From NCBI GenBank assembly GCA_018676675.1, contig JABHEG010000329.1, forward strand, positions 1 to 43,356: a stretch of DNA of 43,356 nt, written 5' to 3'. The notes under the pieces are model-generated. The model was not told the DNA's origin. It did no database searches and saw only the letters and a list, made by a program, of their open reading frames with translations. This document shows, piece by piece, positions 43,310 to 43,356 of this stretch (its first letter is position 1; each line of letters starts with the position of its first letter). The DNA comes from Lentisphaerota bacterium (GTDB lineage Bacteria > Verrucomicrobiota > Lentisphaeria > Oligosphaerales > JABHEG01). A program made the position numbers and the translations under genes.

Positions 43310-43356
43310 TATAGTTGCGTGCGATCTCTGCTTTTTCCAGCTTTTCGCTCTTTTCC

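Overview
The window is a GC-rich (roughly 60 percent or more) bacterial chromosome segment. It is dominated by secreted and cytoplasmic carbohydrate-active proteins of kinds that are common in Verrucomicrobiota (Lentisphaeria/Kiritimatiellia) and Planctomycetota: BNR sialidase-fold proteins, LamG/concanavalin modules fused to glycosidase-like domains, DUF4091, DUF4838, DUF6807 (PmoA-like), heparinase II/III, uroporphyrinogen decarboxylase (URO-D) superfamily proteins, GSCFA and Gfo/Idh/MocA. No rRNA, tRNA, CRISPR array, intact IS element or phage gene is visible. Placement in that superphylum is inferred from gene content only.

Layout. Positions 1-9 kb, minus strand: heparinase II/III, then a URO-D-family protein, a beta-helix/LamG/DUF4091 giant, a BNR protein and a partial Cupin_5 protein at the window edge. 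At 9.1-9.8 kb is a scar with the C-terminal remnant of an IS91-type transposase, a 5' fragment of a URO-D gene almost identical to part of the intact gene 3 kb away, and three tandem hairpins. At 9.8-17.9 kb, minus strand, is a tight operon in transcription order: LamG plus TIM-barrel secreted protein, GntR/FCD regulator, URO-D protein, BNR-LamG secreted protein, BNR cytoplasmic protein. Facing it across a 364-bp divergent promoter region with candidate GntR operators (17.9-18.25 kb) is a plus-strand set: SGNH acetylesterase, a third URO-D protein, an MFS transporter. At 21.6-23.4 kb a GSCFA protein and a sugar-phosphate isomerase overlap (minus). At 23.5-29.3 kb are a membrane-anchored HEAT-like/PA14 protein (+), a DUF4838 protein (-) and a third short BNR protein (+). 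At 29.5-31.8 kb are a ketopantoate-reductase-like protein and a hybrid histidine kinase (-). A 1.1-kb gene-poor stretch (31.8-32.9 kb) holds a structured element and a minus-strand terminator. Then come a thymidylate-synthase-like protein (+), an enolase-superfamily protein (-), a nucleotidyltransferase-galactokinase fusion (+), an operon of isomerase, DUF6807 protein and Gfo/Idh/MocA dehydrogenase (-), and a GAF/PAS sensor kinase (-) that may run off the right edge.

How the genes may work together (inference). Secreted lyase/glycosidase-like proteins attack a complex, probably sulfated or acetylated animal- or algal-type glycan. The MFS permease imports products. The cytoplasmic esterase, isomerases, dehydrogenases, sugar kinase/nucleotidyltransferase and enolase-superfamily protein process them, and a GntR/FCD sensor of an organic acid controls the central divergent operons. 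The least explained component is the URO-D superfamily: three full copies and one fragment, each translationally coupled to or immediately beside a glycan enzyme. Two copies sit in paralogous cassettes with the same order: URO-D, large LamG enzyme, BNR protein.
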